From Oscillospiraceae bacterium (GTDB lineage Bacteria > Bacillota > Clostridia > Oscillospirales > CAG-272): a DNA stretch of 40,294 nt. Of this stretch, positions 23,368 through 33,500 are shown piece after piece. Each line of letters starts with the position of its first letter. Position 1 is the stretch's first letter. The position numbers and the translations under genes were made by a program. The DNA lies in NCBI GenBank assembly GCA_015065005.1, contig SVRE01000013.1, positions 1 to 40,294 of the forward strand. Direction: 5' to 3'. Below the pieces are notes generated by a model. The model had not been told where the DNA came from. It made no database searches and saw nothing but the letters and a program-made list of their open reading frames with translations.

Positions 23368-24582
23368 TCACAGTATGCTTGAGAACTCACTCCTGTCCTT
23401 AACGCCTGTTTTTTGGACTACACGAAGGACAGTTTGCTTAACAGTTGACTCAGAAATATAAAGCAGGCTTGAAATTTCCCTTGTGGTAAAGCCAAAGGCT
23501 GCCAGCTTTGCAACCTCACGCTCTCTTGATGTAAGATTGGAGGCTATGTAGCGATTCCTTACAGCACCGCTTAGCCTTGCCCAGCCAACGCTGTATGTTT
23601 TGTAAAGCTCCTTAACTAATATAATAGCATTTGTGTCAATAAGCTCAAGCCTTTCCTCCAAAAGCCCGTCAAAGTGGCGGATATACTCTACAATTATACC
23701 GTAAAGTCCGTCAGGCAAAACCAAGGAAAGCGCCTTATCTATATGCTCGATTGCCAACTCCCTTTGCCCTGAGTTATGGTATGCCACCGCACAGGACAAG
23801 CGCAAAAATATCTCGGGAATCACGGTTTTATCAACCACCGCCTGGGAAATAAGTGGCTCTATAGTGTTAGGTATCATACGCATAAGGGCAAGTCCTGAAA
23901 TGCCCTCCACCTCCACCTGCTTGGAGGCAACACCAAATGCCGCCATATACAGGTACTTGATGTAGAAAACCTTGGCGCTTGGGTGAGCATCAGGGGGCAA
24001 CGCATCAAAGCAACCACGCAAAAACCACTCGGGAAAATCCTTGTTATCATAAACAGAGCTATCTATAATCGCTAAGGCAAGGGATATTATTTCCCTCTCC
24101 TCCTTTGTGTCACAGGGGGCTTCGCATATATGGCGCTTAGCCTCATTCCAAAGATGGATATCCCCTTTCCAGATAGCGCAAAGCGCCAAAAGCATACCGC
24201 CGCCAAGTATTGCATAAAAGCCCGAATGTGCGCTCAAAAAATACCTTGCACGGTCGTAAACCTTGTCAATTTCACCGCGCCTGTATGAAATTTGTGCATC
24301 AAATAAAACTCTTGCCTCAGGGTTATTTACCAAAAGCGATGATGACTCCTCTGCCTTTCCTGCCTCACCGTACAAGCTTGTCATATCAAGAAATGGGCAT
24401 TTTTTCGGCATTGGTAAATGTGGCTTTTCCTCATTGCTTCTTTTCGGCAAAACCGCATAGTCGGGTATCATCCAGGTGCGCTCCCAACGAACCGCCCCCT
24501 TGATTTTCCCCTCCTTGCAAAGCCCTTGCACTCGCCTTACTGTAACTCCCCATTTTTCAGCTGCTTGCTTTACTGTTATCAT
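23368..24582 (-). CDS. LuxR-type regulator with excisionase-like N-terminal HTH
   Basis: The 404-residue protein has DNA-binding folds at both ends. Residues 1-48 are a MerR/excisionase-like helix-turn-helix (VKQAAEKWGVTVRRVQGLC then GKIKGAVRWERTWMIPDY). Residues ~348-404 are a LuxR/GerE helix-turn-helix (LTSREREVAKLAAFGFTTRE, ISSLLYISESTVKQTVLRVV). The middle ~290 residues are helical and TPR-like (ARVLFDAQISYRRGEIDKVY, LRLSCAVAYHNSGQRELAIE), as in signal-sensing MalT-like proteins. AAAAGGAGATAGT precedes the ATG. Three palindromes cover its own promoter, so self-control is likely, with the surface genes on both sides as candidate targets. Confidence 0.85.
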   Translation of the reverse strand: MITVKQAAEKWGVTVRRVQGLCKEGKIKGAVRWERTWMIPDYAVLPKRSNEEKPHLPMPKKCPFLDMTSLYGEAGKAEESSSLLVNNPEARVLFDAQISYRRGEIDKVYDRARYFLSAHSGFYAILGGGMLLALCAIWKGDIHLWNEAKRHICEAPCDTKEEREIISLALAIIDSSVYDNKDFPEWFLRGCFDALPPDAHPSAKVFYIKYLYMAAFGVASKQVEVEGISGLALMRMIPNTIEPLISQAVVDKTVIPEIFLRLSCAVAYHNSGQRELAIEHIDKALSLVLPDGLYGIIVEYIRHFDGLLEERLELIDTNAIILVKELYKTYSVGWARLSGAVRNRYIASNLTSREREVAKLAAFGFTTREISSLLYISESTVKQTVLRVVQKTGVKDRSEFSSIL

Positions 24583-24593
24583 ACTATCTCCTT

Positions 24594-24674
24594 TTTCGTT
24601 TGAACGAAATTATTCAAGCTGTGTTTTTCGCTTGAACGAAATTTACACTTTAATTATACTTCGTTCCAGCGAAA
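24594..24674. promoter_or_regulatory. Array of three 16-bp palindromic operators
   Basis: Three copies of TTTCG-N6-CGAAA lie at 24594-24609 (TTTCGTTTGAACGAAA), 24626-24641 (TTTCGCTTGAACGAAA) and 24659-24674 (CTTCGTTCCAGCGAAA). Start-to-start spacing is 32 and 33 bp, about three helical turns, so all face the same side. The third exactly covers the spacer of the regulator promoter, the second lies in the leader, and the first abuts the ribosome binding site. Confidence 0.85.
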
Positions 24675-24681
24675 TTGTCAA
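24653..24681 (-). promoter_or_regulatory. Perfect sigma-A promoter of the LuxR-type regulator
   Basis: On the minus strand: TTGACA (24681-24676), a 17-bp spacer, and TATAAT (24658-24653), a full consensus. The spacer is occupied by the third palindrome. Such a strong promoter under three operators suggests tight repression that is released on a signal. Confidence 0.8.
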
Positions 24682-24741
24682 CACTTCAGTGGAAAATATA
24701 TATCAACAGCTTTAAGTTATATTTAAAATATATATTTTTTA

Positions 24742-24770
24742 TTGAAATGTACATTATTTTATGCTACAAT
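24742..24770 (+). promoter_or_regulatory. Sigma-A promoter of the 1895-residue lipoprotein gene
   Basis: TTGAAA (24742-24747), 17 bp, and TACAAT (24765-24770), with TG at the extended -10 position. It starts 68 bp from the nearest palindrome of the divergent operator array. Confidence 0.65.
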
Positions 24771-24809
24771 ACAATTGGAAAAATATTTTTATTTTGCGAA
24801 GGAGAAAAA

Positions 24810-27800
24810 ATGAATACTAAGAAAATATTATTTCTTTTAATAATTCTTGCTTGCTTTGTCTTGGCTTTTTCAAGCTGTGACGACGAGGAGGATTATGAAT
24901 ACTACGAGGTTGCATATTATGTTGACAACGAAATATACTACGAGTATGAGATAGTTGGCACATATATGCGCTACCTTGAATGGACTCCGTCCAAATTTGG
25001 CTATAAGTTTTTAGGACTTTATGATGCCCCTGAGGGTGGAAGCCAAATATTCGACGAAAATGGTAGGGCTAATGTAGACATCAACTCTGCTTGTACCCTC
25101 TACTCACAATGGGAGATTATGGATTTCAAAATCGTTTTCGATCCCAGTGGAGGTTATCTTGACGAGAATCTAAAAGAGGCTACATACGCATATGACTCCA
25201 CCATGTCCTCATTCCCTGTTCCGCAAAGGGAAAACATGAGCTTTATCGGGTGGAAAAGCTCCTCCGGCACAATGGTGTCAAGCGGTAGTGTGCCAACCAA
25301 TGACGGAGTTAAGTTCAATTCATCCCACTATTACTTTAACGGAGACGTGTGTACGCTCACTGCCGTTTGGGATGTAAAAAAATACAACATCACCTTTGAG
25401 TTTAACGACCCGTCAATTACAAATCAAACCATTAGCTTAAGGTATGACGAAACCTTTACAAGCTCTATGTACCCGGAAAAGATTGACACGGGCTCAAGAG
25501 AACTTATGGGTTGGACAGCATCTTACGGCTCAAGCATTCCGTGGGATGAAAACTTAACAGATGATATAACCCTGTTCGCTATGTGGAAGGACTACAAGGT
25601 CATTACTGTATACGAGCTTGTTGGCGGTGAGCCGCAGGAAAAGCGCGTTTACAGCGGAGATGCCTTCTACACCCCTGAGCGTGGCGGATATGAATTTATG
25701 GGCTGGTACCCCTCCGAAACAATGGCGGGCTTGCCAATAGGTACCATTTCCTATACCAATGCTCCACCTGTGATTTATGCAAACTGGACAATGGAAACAT
25801 ATTCCGTTAAATTCATGACAGATTTGGCTGTGCTTCAAACATTGTATTACACAATTGAGGACACCCTTGCACTTCCAACAGTTTCAAAAACAAACTTCTC
25901 CTTCGTCGGTTGGTGCGACACACCCGAGCTTGACGGCACGCCAAGGCTTGTTATAAGGCCCGGTAGCTACGGTAACTTAGAGCTTTATCCTCTTTTCAAG
26001 GGTGATGACAGAACGGTTAAGCTTGACCCTGCTGAGGGTATGCTTGGTCTTTTGACACAAACAGTTGAATACGGCGCAATCGTTAACATCAACGTGCCAA
26101 CACTTGAGGGCTTCGCCTTTGTCGGCTGGTTTGACGAGGACGGAGAGCAAATTACAGACAGAAACGGTAAGAGCCTTGCCCCTTGGCTTTATGACGGTGA
26201 GGTTTCATTAACCGCTAAATATGCGGAAAAGTACTACATATATATTACAGACTCCATTACAGGAACCACCGCTCAGTTTGGTGATTTCTATCTTGCAGGT
26301 GACCAAGTGCTTGTATACTGTAATGCGGTAACAGGCTACCACTTTGACGGCTTCTTCTCCGACAGTGGCAGACTTGAGTCCGTAACTCTTGAATATTATC
26401 AAATCATTCCCGAGAGTGACGTTTACTTAACAGCAAAATTCACCCCGAAGCAATACACTGTAATTCTCGATCCTGACGGCGGTATTTGCAAGGAATCACA
26501 GATTACGGTTTCCTTTGATGAGCAGGTTGTATTCCCCACAGTATATAAAGAGGGCTACAACTTTATGGGCTGGAGATACAGTGACTGGACATATGAGGGC
26601 GATGCAACCCTTACAGGTCCGAACGGAACATTGGTCAGCACATCAGGAAGATGGGACAGGGACAGCAATGCTACACTTATTCCATACTTTGTTGAGGACA
26701 CAAGCGACAGCACTCCTGTTGCAAACGGCTCCGATTTTGCCGCAATGTCAGCAAATCCAAGCGGAAGCTACAAGCTTGTTGGCGATATTGATATGACAGG
26801 CATAACATATACCCCATTTGAGTTTACGGGAACTCTTGAGGGTAACGGCTTTACAGTTAAAAACCTCACCCTTTCTACAGAAAGCGGCAATTTTGGTATC
26901 TTTACAAAGGTAAACGGAACAATTAACAATGTTATATTTGAAAATATAGCTATTAAAACCACGTCCTACGGCAGTAGCTATACGGGCGGTGTCTGCGGTG
27001 AGCTTGTAGGCGGATCTCTTAACAGGATTGTATTTAAGGGTACCGTTTCAGGTCAAGGCGGCGACAGCGCAGATATCGGCGGCTTAGTCGGTAAAATGAG
27101 CTCCGGTACTATTTCCTACTGTGAAAGCTATGCAACTGTAATTGGAAATTCTATTGAAAACGCAGGCTCAACAGGCGGTATTGTCGGCTTTGCCGCAGGC
27201 GGCAAGCTTGAAGGCTGTAAAAACCTTGGCACCGTTGCAGGTACTTACCGTGTTGGCGGTATTGCAGGTCTTTCTTACATAGTGCCCGCAGGAGCGCTTA
27301 CTAATACAAGCACCGTAAACGGACAAGCTTATGTTGGCGGTATTGTCGGTCTTTGGGAATGCCACGGCACCTTCACCTCCAATTCACCTCTTACAAACTC
27401 AGGTGCTATAACAGGTGTGGACCACGTTGGCGGTATTATTGGTCGCTACGTTAACACCCGTGATAACTATGCAAATTATGTTGTAACTCTTACACACTTT
27501 ACAAACTCCGCCGCAATAAACGGTACTACATACGTTGGCGGTATTATGGGTTCAGCTTACATTATTAACTATAAGTCTGACTCCACAGTAGCAAAAGTAT
27601 CTGAATTAAATAATACAGGTAACATTACAGGAACGAAGTTCGTTGGCGGTCTTTTCGGCTATTTCCACGCAGAGGGCGGCTCTTATATAAAAGCGTCCTC
27701 CTCAAAGGCGATTGTCACCGCTGAAAGCTATGTCGGCGGCTTGTGTGGCGAAATGTACTACACTATTTTTGACGGCTGTACAAACATCGGCTCTACAATT

Positions 27801-30497
27801 GTTGCCACAGGCTATGTAATTGACGGCTCCAACTACAATGCGTACGTGGGCGGTTACGCAGGCTTTGGCTATGGGGCAAGAAACTGCGAAAACAGTGTAA
27901 GAATTGAATATGCACACCAGGCACGCTTTGTTGGCGGCTTCTTCGGGCACTCAAACGGCCCTATCGAAAACTGCAAAAACACCGCAGAGGTATATGCACC
28001 TAAGGCTATATACGTTGGCGGTATTGCAGGACGAAACGATTTTGGCGGAAACATTACATTTACCAACCTAACCAATACAGGCGCAGTCACAGCTACATCA
28101 CATACAGGCGGTATCTTCGGTGAGATTTATAACTACCGTGATGCGTATAGCAACTATACTATTAATCTGAGCAGATTTACAAACTCCGGCAAGGTTATCG
28201 GCACTACCTACGTTGGCGGTATTATCGGCTACTATTATGCTTACAACGCAAAGGATAACTTCCATACCGCTGCCGTTTCCTTCACAAACACCGGTGATGT
28301 AACAGGAACAAGCAGCGTTGGCGGAATTATGGGATATGCACGTGCTGAGGGCAGCTCTACAATCAAGAATTCCTCCTCATCCTCAAGCATTACAGCAGAA
28401 TATCTGGTTGGTTGCTTTATCGGTGAAGGTAACTACCTGGCTGTTGACACCTGCTCCAACCTTGGCTCAACGCTTACCGCAACCGGACACCGTGTGGACG
28501 GAACAAACTACTACGCATATGTCGGAGGCTATGTGGGCCACGGACACAATGTTTATAACTGCACAAATACAGTAGATATCAACTACACAGGCAAGGGTAT
28601 TTATGTTGGCGGTATTATCGGCGCTTCATTTGGCGATATCCAAGGCTGTGAAAACAGCGGCAGCATTACTGCTGAGCGCTCTGCCTACGTTGGCGGTATT
28701 GCAGGATATGTAGGAAAGTCCGGCAACTCAGCATATTCCTCATTAAAAAACACAGGTAATATCGACGGCTTGGAAAGGGTTGGCGGTATTTTCGGAAACC
28801 TTTACAACCAAACCGATGCATATACAAATTACACAATTACCTTTAACACCCTTGTTAACGAGGGCGCTGTAACAAGTAAGGATAACTTTGCAGGCGGTAT
28901 CGTGGGATATTTATACCTGAACAACTATAAGGGAGAAACAAACAAGCTTGTATCAACCGCTATGAGCAACAGCGGAGACATAAGCGGCGCTATGTATGTT
29001 GGCGGTATCTTTGGATACAGCTTCTCAGATACGGGTGACTCGGCTATTGAGCTTTCATCATCATCCTCAAAAATAGAGGCTAAGGCATATATCGGCGGTA
29101 TTTGCGGAAAAGCTGAAAACATCAGAATAAACAATTCCTCCAATGAAGGAACAGAAATTGTCGCAACAGGCTATTACCTGCTTGACACAGTGTACTATGC
29201 ATTCGTTGGCGGCTACGCAGGTGAGGGCTATTGCTTCTACAACTGCGAAAACAATTCCGAAATTGTATATACGGAAAGAGGTATTCGTGTAGGCGGTATT
29301 GCAGGCGCTTGTAACGGTAACCTTGAAAAGTGTACCAACAACGCAGATATTACAGCTACAAGGGCATCACAGGTTGGCGGTATTGTCGGCTACAACTATC
29401 ACAGCGGCAGCACCTTGTACTCAAGCCTTAAAAACACAGGTGCCATTACAGGTAATGAAAGCGTTGGCGGTAACATCGGCCACATTTACAACAGGCTGAG
29501 CCAGTACACCAACTATACAGTAACTATTACAGACCTTTCTAACTCCGGCGAAATCAACGGCACAAAATTTACAGGCGGTAATATCGGTTATGCTTATGCA
29601 AACAATGACCGCGGTGAACACACAAAGTTTTACGCAAACATTTTTGTAAATTCAGCAAACATTACAGGTACGGTATATGTTGGCGGAAACGTTGGATATA
29701 TGGAATGTGACAGCGATGCAGCTTATATTATCGAGGCACAGTCAAGCTGTGATGTTACCGGTGAGTATTACGTTGGCGGTGTTGCAGGATATCTTGCCAG
29801 CATTGCCCTTAAGGAGTCATCGAACAAGGACTCAACCATAACCGCAACGGGCGCATTGATTGCTGACGGTAGATACTACACATACGTAGGCGGATATGTA
29901 GGCCGCGGCTGGGCAATTTCCGATTGCCACAATGAATCAAGCATTACAGTTACCCAAAGCGGTGCAAATGTTGGCGGTATTGCGGGAAGCGCTTACGGAA
30001 GCATTATCAACTGCTCCAATAAGGGTACAATTACCGCACAGAGCTGTAATTATGTTGGCGGTCTTGTTGGCTTACATGACGGTCAGTACAGCCTGACCTT
30101 CCAAAGCCTTGCAAACGAGGCAGCTGTTTCGGGTGCTGACTATACCGCAGGTATTTTCGGCGCTGTTGCTAACCATGTAAACAACTACACTAACTATGTT
30201 GTAACTCTTTCACAGGTGGAAAACAGGGGCAATATTACAGGCGCTACATACGTTGGCGGTCTTGTTGGCCAAATGGTATTAAACAACGGAAAGGGCGAAT
30301 GTGTTAAGCTTAACGGCAGCTTTCTTGTTAACGAGGGTGATGTTACAGGTACATCCAATGTTGGCGGTCTTATGGCTTATTGCTCCACCGACACATCAGA
30401 CTCCATAATCCTGGGCTACACATCAACAGGTACTGTCAGCGGAGAGTTAAGCGCACAGACCATTTACCAGACTTCAAATGTTACAATAACAGAATAA
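24810..30497 (+). CDS. Giant lipoprotein with InlB-type and GLUG repeats
   Basis: The 1895-residue lipoprotein has a signal sequence with lipobox AFSSC (Cys23), followed by an acidic DDEEDYEYYE stretch. Residues ~35-620 are eight InlB/Flg_new-type repeats, each ending in a GW or W motif (for example FEFMGW-type YEFMGWYPSE, FAFVGWFDEDG, YNFMGWRYSDW, and TLYSQW). From residue ~630 to the end is a GLUG array with dozens of VGGIVG/VGGYAG turns. This part also has a higher-order period of about 680 bp (~226 residues) repeated about five times. Both repeat types form extended surface stalks and are common in adhesins. AAGGAG precedes the ATG at 24810; the in-frame codon at 24675 lies upstream of the promoter. 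Divergent from the LuxR-type regulator. Confidence 0.88.
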   Translation: MNTKKILFLLIILACFVLAFSSCDDEEDYEYYEVAYYVDNEIYYEYEIVGTYMRYLEWTPSKFGYKFLGLYDAPEGGSQIFDENGRANVDINSACTLYSQWEIMDFKIVFDPSGGYLDENLKEATYAYDSTMSSFPVPQRENMSFIGWKSSSGTMVSSGSVPTNDGVKFNSSHYYFNGDVCTLTAVWDVKKYNITFEFNDPSITNQTISLRYDETFTSSMYPEKIDTGSRELMGWTASYGSSIPWDENLTDDITLFAMWKDYKVITVYELVGGEPQEKRVYSGDAFYTPERGGYEFMGWYPSETMAGLPIGTISYTNAPPVIYANWTMETYSVKFMTDLAVLQTLYYTIEDTLALPTVSKTNFSFVGWCDTPELDGTPRLVIRPGSYGNLELYPLFKGDDRTVKLDPAEGMLGLLTQTVEYGAIVNINVPTLEGFAFVGWFDEDGEQITDRNGKSLAPWLYDGEVSLTAKYAEKYYIYITDSITGTTAQFGDFYLAGDQVLVYCNAVTGYHFDGFFSDSGRLESVTLEYYQIIPESDVYLTAKFTPKQYTVILDPDGGICKESQITVSFDEQVVFPTVYKEGYNFMGWRYSDWTYEGDATLTGPNGTLVSTSGRWDRDSNATLIPYFVEDTSDSTPVANGSDFAAMSANPSGSYKLVGDIDMTGITYTPFEFTGTLEGNGFTVKNLTLSTESGNFGIFTKVNGTINNVIFENIAIKTTSYGSSYTGGVCGELVGGSLNRIVFKGTVSGQGGDSADIGGLVGKMSSGTISYCESYATVIGNSIENAGSTGGIVGFAAGGKLEGCKNLGTVAGTYRVGGIAGLSYIVPAGALTNTSTVNGQAYVGGIVGLWECHGTFTSNSPLTNSGAITGVDHVGGIIGRYVNTRDNYANYVVTLTHFTNSAAINGTTYVGGIMGSAYIINYKSDSTVAKVSELNNTGNITGTKFVGGLFGYFHAEGGSYIKASSSKAIVTAESYVGGLCGEMYYTIFDGCTNIGSTIVATGYVIDGSNYNAYVGGYAGFGYGARNCENSVRIEYAHQARFVGGFFGHSNGPIENCKNTAEVYAPKAIYVGGIAGRNDFGGNITFTNLTNTGAVTATSHTGGIFGEIYNYRDAYSNYTINLSRFTNSGKVIGTTYVGGIIGYYYAYNAKDNFHTAAVSFTNTGDVTGTSSVGGIMGYARAEGSSTIKNSSSSSSITAEYLVGCFIGEGNYLAVDTCSNLGSTLTATGHRVDGTNYYAYVGGYVGHGHNVYNCTNTVDINYTGKGIYVGGIIGASFGDIQGCENSGSITAERSAYVGGIAGYVGKSGNSAYSSLKNTGNIDGLERVGGIFGNLYNQTDAYTNYTITFNTLVNEGAVTSKDNFAGGIVGYLYLNNYKGETNKLVSTAMSNSGDISGAMYVGGIFGYSFSDTGDSAIELSSSSSKIEAKAYIGGICGKAENIRINNSSNEGTEIVATGYYLLDTVYYAFVGGYAGEGYCFYNCENNSEIVYTERGIRVGGIAGACNGNLEKCTNNADITATRASQVGGIVGYNYHSGSTLYSSLKNTGAITGNESVGGNIGHIYNRLSQYTNYTVTITDLSNSGEINGTKFTGGNIGYAYANNDRGEHTKFYANIFVNSANITGTVYVGGNVGYMECDSDAAYIIEAQSSCDVTGEYYVGGVAGYLASIALKESSNKDSTITATGALIADGRYYTYVGGYVGRGWAISDCHNESSITVTQSGANVGGIAGSAYGSIINCSNKGTITAQSCNYVGGLVGLHDGQYSLTFQSLANEAAVSGADYTAGIFGAVANHVNNYTNYVVTLSQVENRGNITGATYVGGLVGQMVLNNGKGECVKLNGSFLVNEGDVTGTSNVGGLMAYCSTDTSDSIILGYTSTGTVSGELSAQTIYQTSNVTITE

Positions 30498-30511
30498 TAA
30501 TTTAAAGGCTT

Positions 30512-30565
30512 GCCAAAAAGCACCGCCACTACGTTTTGTGCGTGCAACAGCCGGTGCTTTTTGGC
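30512..30565 (+). terminator. Stem-loop terminator after the GLUG lipoprotein
   Basis: A 14-bp stem GCCAAAAAGCACCG/CGGTGCTTTTTGGC with a 26-nt loop that can pair internally. The T run is inside the 3' arm, so termination may be partial, and the next gene (30596) has no obvious promoter of its own. Confidence 0.65.
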
Positions 30566-30595
30566 TGAAAATAAATTAATTATCTTGGAGGAATT

Positions 30596-33500
30596 ATGAA
30601 AAAGAAAATTATCACACTATCATTTGTGCTTGTTATGATGGCTTGTGCGTTGATTATCTTCTCCGCCTGCGGCGTTGAGCTTACCGACCCACAAAACATT
30701 AAATATAACGGTACAACAATTACCTGGGACGGTGTTGAAAACGCAACAGGCTACACCGTTTCAATCAACGGCGGTACAGCTTGGCCTGTATCAAGCACAT
30801 CCTATCCTTACAATGCTAAGGGTCAGGAATTTACAGTTGCTATCACTGCGGTTTCAGAGGCTAAAAAGCTTGTTGAATCCGGCACTACCACAATGACCTT
30901 CAGACCCCTTGACAAGGTTGAAAACGTAAAGGTTGATAATGACGGCGTTTTCTCCTGGGACCCTGTTAACTTTGCTTCAGGCTACAAAATGAGGCTTGAC
31001 GGCGTTGAGGTTGACGAGCTTATCCCGGGTACAACCTACTCAGGTATTCCTGCGGGTAACCACACAGTGCAGTTCAAGCCTATCGTAGAGGCTGACCCAT
31101 CCTATTTTGCGGTATGGAGTGATGCTGTTTCTGTTAATGTTCTCGGCAAGGTTGAAAACATTAAATATTCAAACGGTGAGCTTTCCTGGGGATACGTTTC
31201 CGGCGCTATGCAATACCAGGTTATCGTAAACGGTATTGTTGTTGAGGAAAGCATTAGCGCAACCTCTATGTTCTACGATTCTGAAAACAGGAACTTTGAG
31301 GTTACTGTAAAGGCGCTGGGTAACGGTACAACAACCTGCAACGGTGCTATGTCAGATGTTAAATCCTTTATCTACCTTGACACCATTACCGATCTGCGTG
31401 TTGAGGACGGTATTGCTGTTTGGTCAGCGGTTAACGGTGCAGACGGATATAAGATCAAGATTAACGGCTCCTTGGTTAACGAAACCCTTACCGAGCCTAA
31501 GTATGACAGACTTTATGCTAACCAGAGCATTGATATTCAGGTTATGCCTGTTTCCAATAACACAACATACTTCTCTGACTGGTCAAGTGTAAAATCCGTG
31601 TTTATTCTTGCAGCTCCTACACTCCAGTGGAATAACTATGAGCTTGACGGCACGGCAAATTCAAATATCTTCTGGGACAGCATTGCAAATTCAGCAGGCT
31701 ATTCTGTAAAGATTACATATCCAAACGGCAGAGTTGAAACAAAGGCAACAACTGAGGTTTCCTTCAGAGAATCATACCTTGAAGCAGGAACATATACCGT
31801 ACAGGTTAAGGCTACTGCTGACTCTGTAAACAGCAATTTCTATGATTCACAGTATTCAATTCCGTTAACAGTTACACGTCTTACAGCGCCTAAGGCTGTT
31901 GACAAAAACTTCATCACAAGTAACCCGGACAGAGTGTCAGACGGCTTTACAGTTACATTTACAAATGTAAACGGTGCAAGCGAGTATGCTCTTTTCCTGG
32001 ACGGACACCAGGTGCAAAGGTCAATAAACGCACAGTTCTCTGTTGCTGACCTTATTGACAAGGGTGTTATGGAGGAGCAGACACTCAACTTCTCAGTTCA
32101 AAGTATAGGTACAGTTAAAGCCTCTGCTGCCGGCACACATGCAATTTTAAGCTCCTTAAGCACAGAGTCACTTTCCTTTGAAATTAAGGTGCTTTCAGTT
32201 CCTACAAACGTTGATATTTCCGGCTTTGAGCTTTCATATACAGGCGTTAACCAAAGCTACGGTTACTCAATAAGCGTTGCGGGCAATTCCTACACAAGCA
32301 ACTCAACAACATATGATTTAAGCTTGCTTGAGGCCGGCAACTACGAGGTTAAGGTTTGTGCAAGAGGTAACGGTACAAACGTTCTTGCATCCAACTACAC
32401 CCCTGCAATCAATGTTAAGAGGCTTGATGCCCCTACAAATGTTAAGATTTCCACAGCTGACTCTGCTGAGGGCTTGATTTCCTTTGATGACGTTATGTAC
32501 GCACAGGGCTACTACATTGTTTATAACAATGACGGTAATGCATTGCCTATCAGCAAAATGACTAACGTTAAATCCTACATCACCGAGCTTGGTACAACAG
32601 TTTATTTGACTGCAAGCGCCAACTACTTTAATGGCGACAAGACAATTTACTATATGACCTCTCAGCCAAGTATTACCTATAACTTTATCAAGCTTGCACC
32701 TCCAACCTTCGGTGAGCATCCGTTTACAAACAGCCAGCTTGTTTGGAACGCACCGAACAACATAAAATCCGAAACTTTTACACCTACCTATGAGGTTTAT
32801 AACATTGACGGTGATGCTTACACAGGCGAAAAGAACGGCACATCAATGGATATTTCCTCCTTCGAGGGCGGTAAATCCTACACCTTCAGTGTAAAGGCTA
32901 TCGGTGACGGTACAAAATATATTAACTCTGATGTTTCAACACAGCAGGCTACAATTTACAAGCTTGCAACACCTGAAATCAGGCGTGAAAACGGACAGTA
33001 TGTATGGAACAGCGTTATTAACGCAGTAAACTATTCTCTCTATATTGACGGTGAATTGGTTGATGCTACATATCACGTTTCAGGCAACACATACGCTTAT
33101 ACTCCTTTGTTCAAGGACCATAAGGATTACACGGTTGAGCTTATTGCAAAGGGTGACGGCGGATACACAAGCGTTGACTCTGCAAAGTGCGTGCTTATCC
33201 AAAAGACAGCTCAGCTTCAAACACCTGACTTCTCTGTTTCTTACAGTGAAAAGGAATACTCCGAAAACGGAAAGATTATTCTTACAATCATAAAGCCATC
33301 TCCTTACGCAAAGGGATATTCCTACACAATAGGCGGTGACACACAAACCTCAAGCGAGCTTACATACTCCTTGAATCCTAATGCCGTTGGTGCTATTAAG
33401 ACATCCGTTTATGCCCTTGGCGGTAACTTTGACGAGGAAGGCACCTATTATATTGATTCCCAGGCACAGGGTGGCTCAAAATACACAATAACAATTCTTG

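Noticed and set aside
23368..24582. Prophage or integrative element signal from an excisionase-like domain
   Set aside because: No integrase, capsid, or other phage gene is near; the domain is fused to a LuxR-type regulator and likely only serves DNA binding.
24594..24674. LexA/SOS boxes
   Set aside because: The Firmicutes LexA box is CGAACRNRYGTTYC; these palindromes have the opposite half-site order (TTTCG...CGAAA) and lie at a LuxR-type regulator, not at DNA repair genes.
24910..26690. Internalin-type invasion protein
   Set aside because: The InlB-type repeats alone are widespread in gut commensals; there is no internalin LRR cap or GW module, so no virulence role is claimed.
26700..30497. 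CRISPR-like or satellite DNA
   Set aside because: The periodicity is in one long open reading frame with protein-level (GLUG) conservation; DNA repeats are too diverged.
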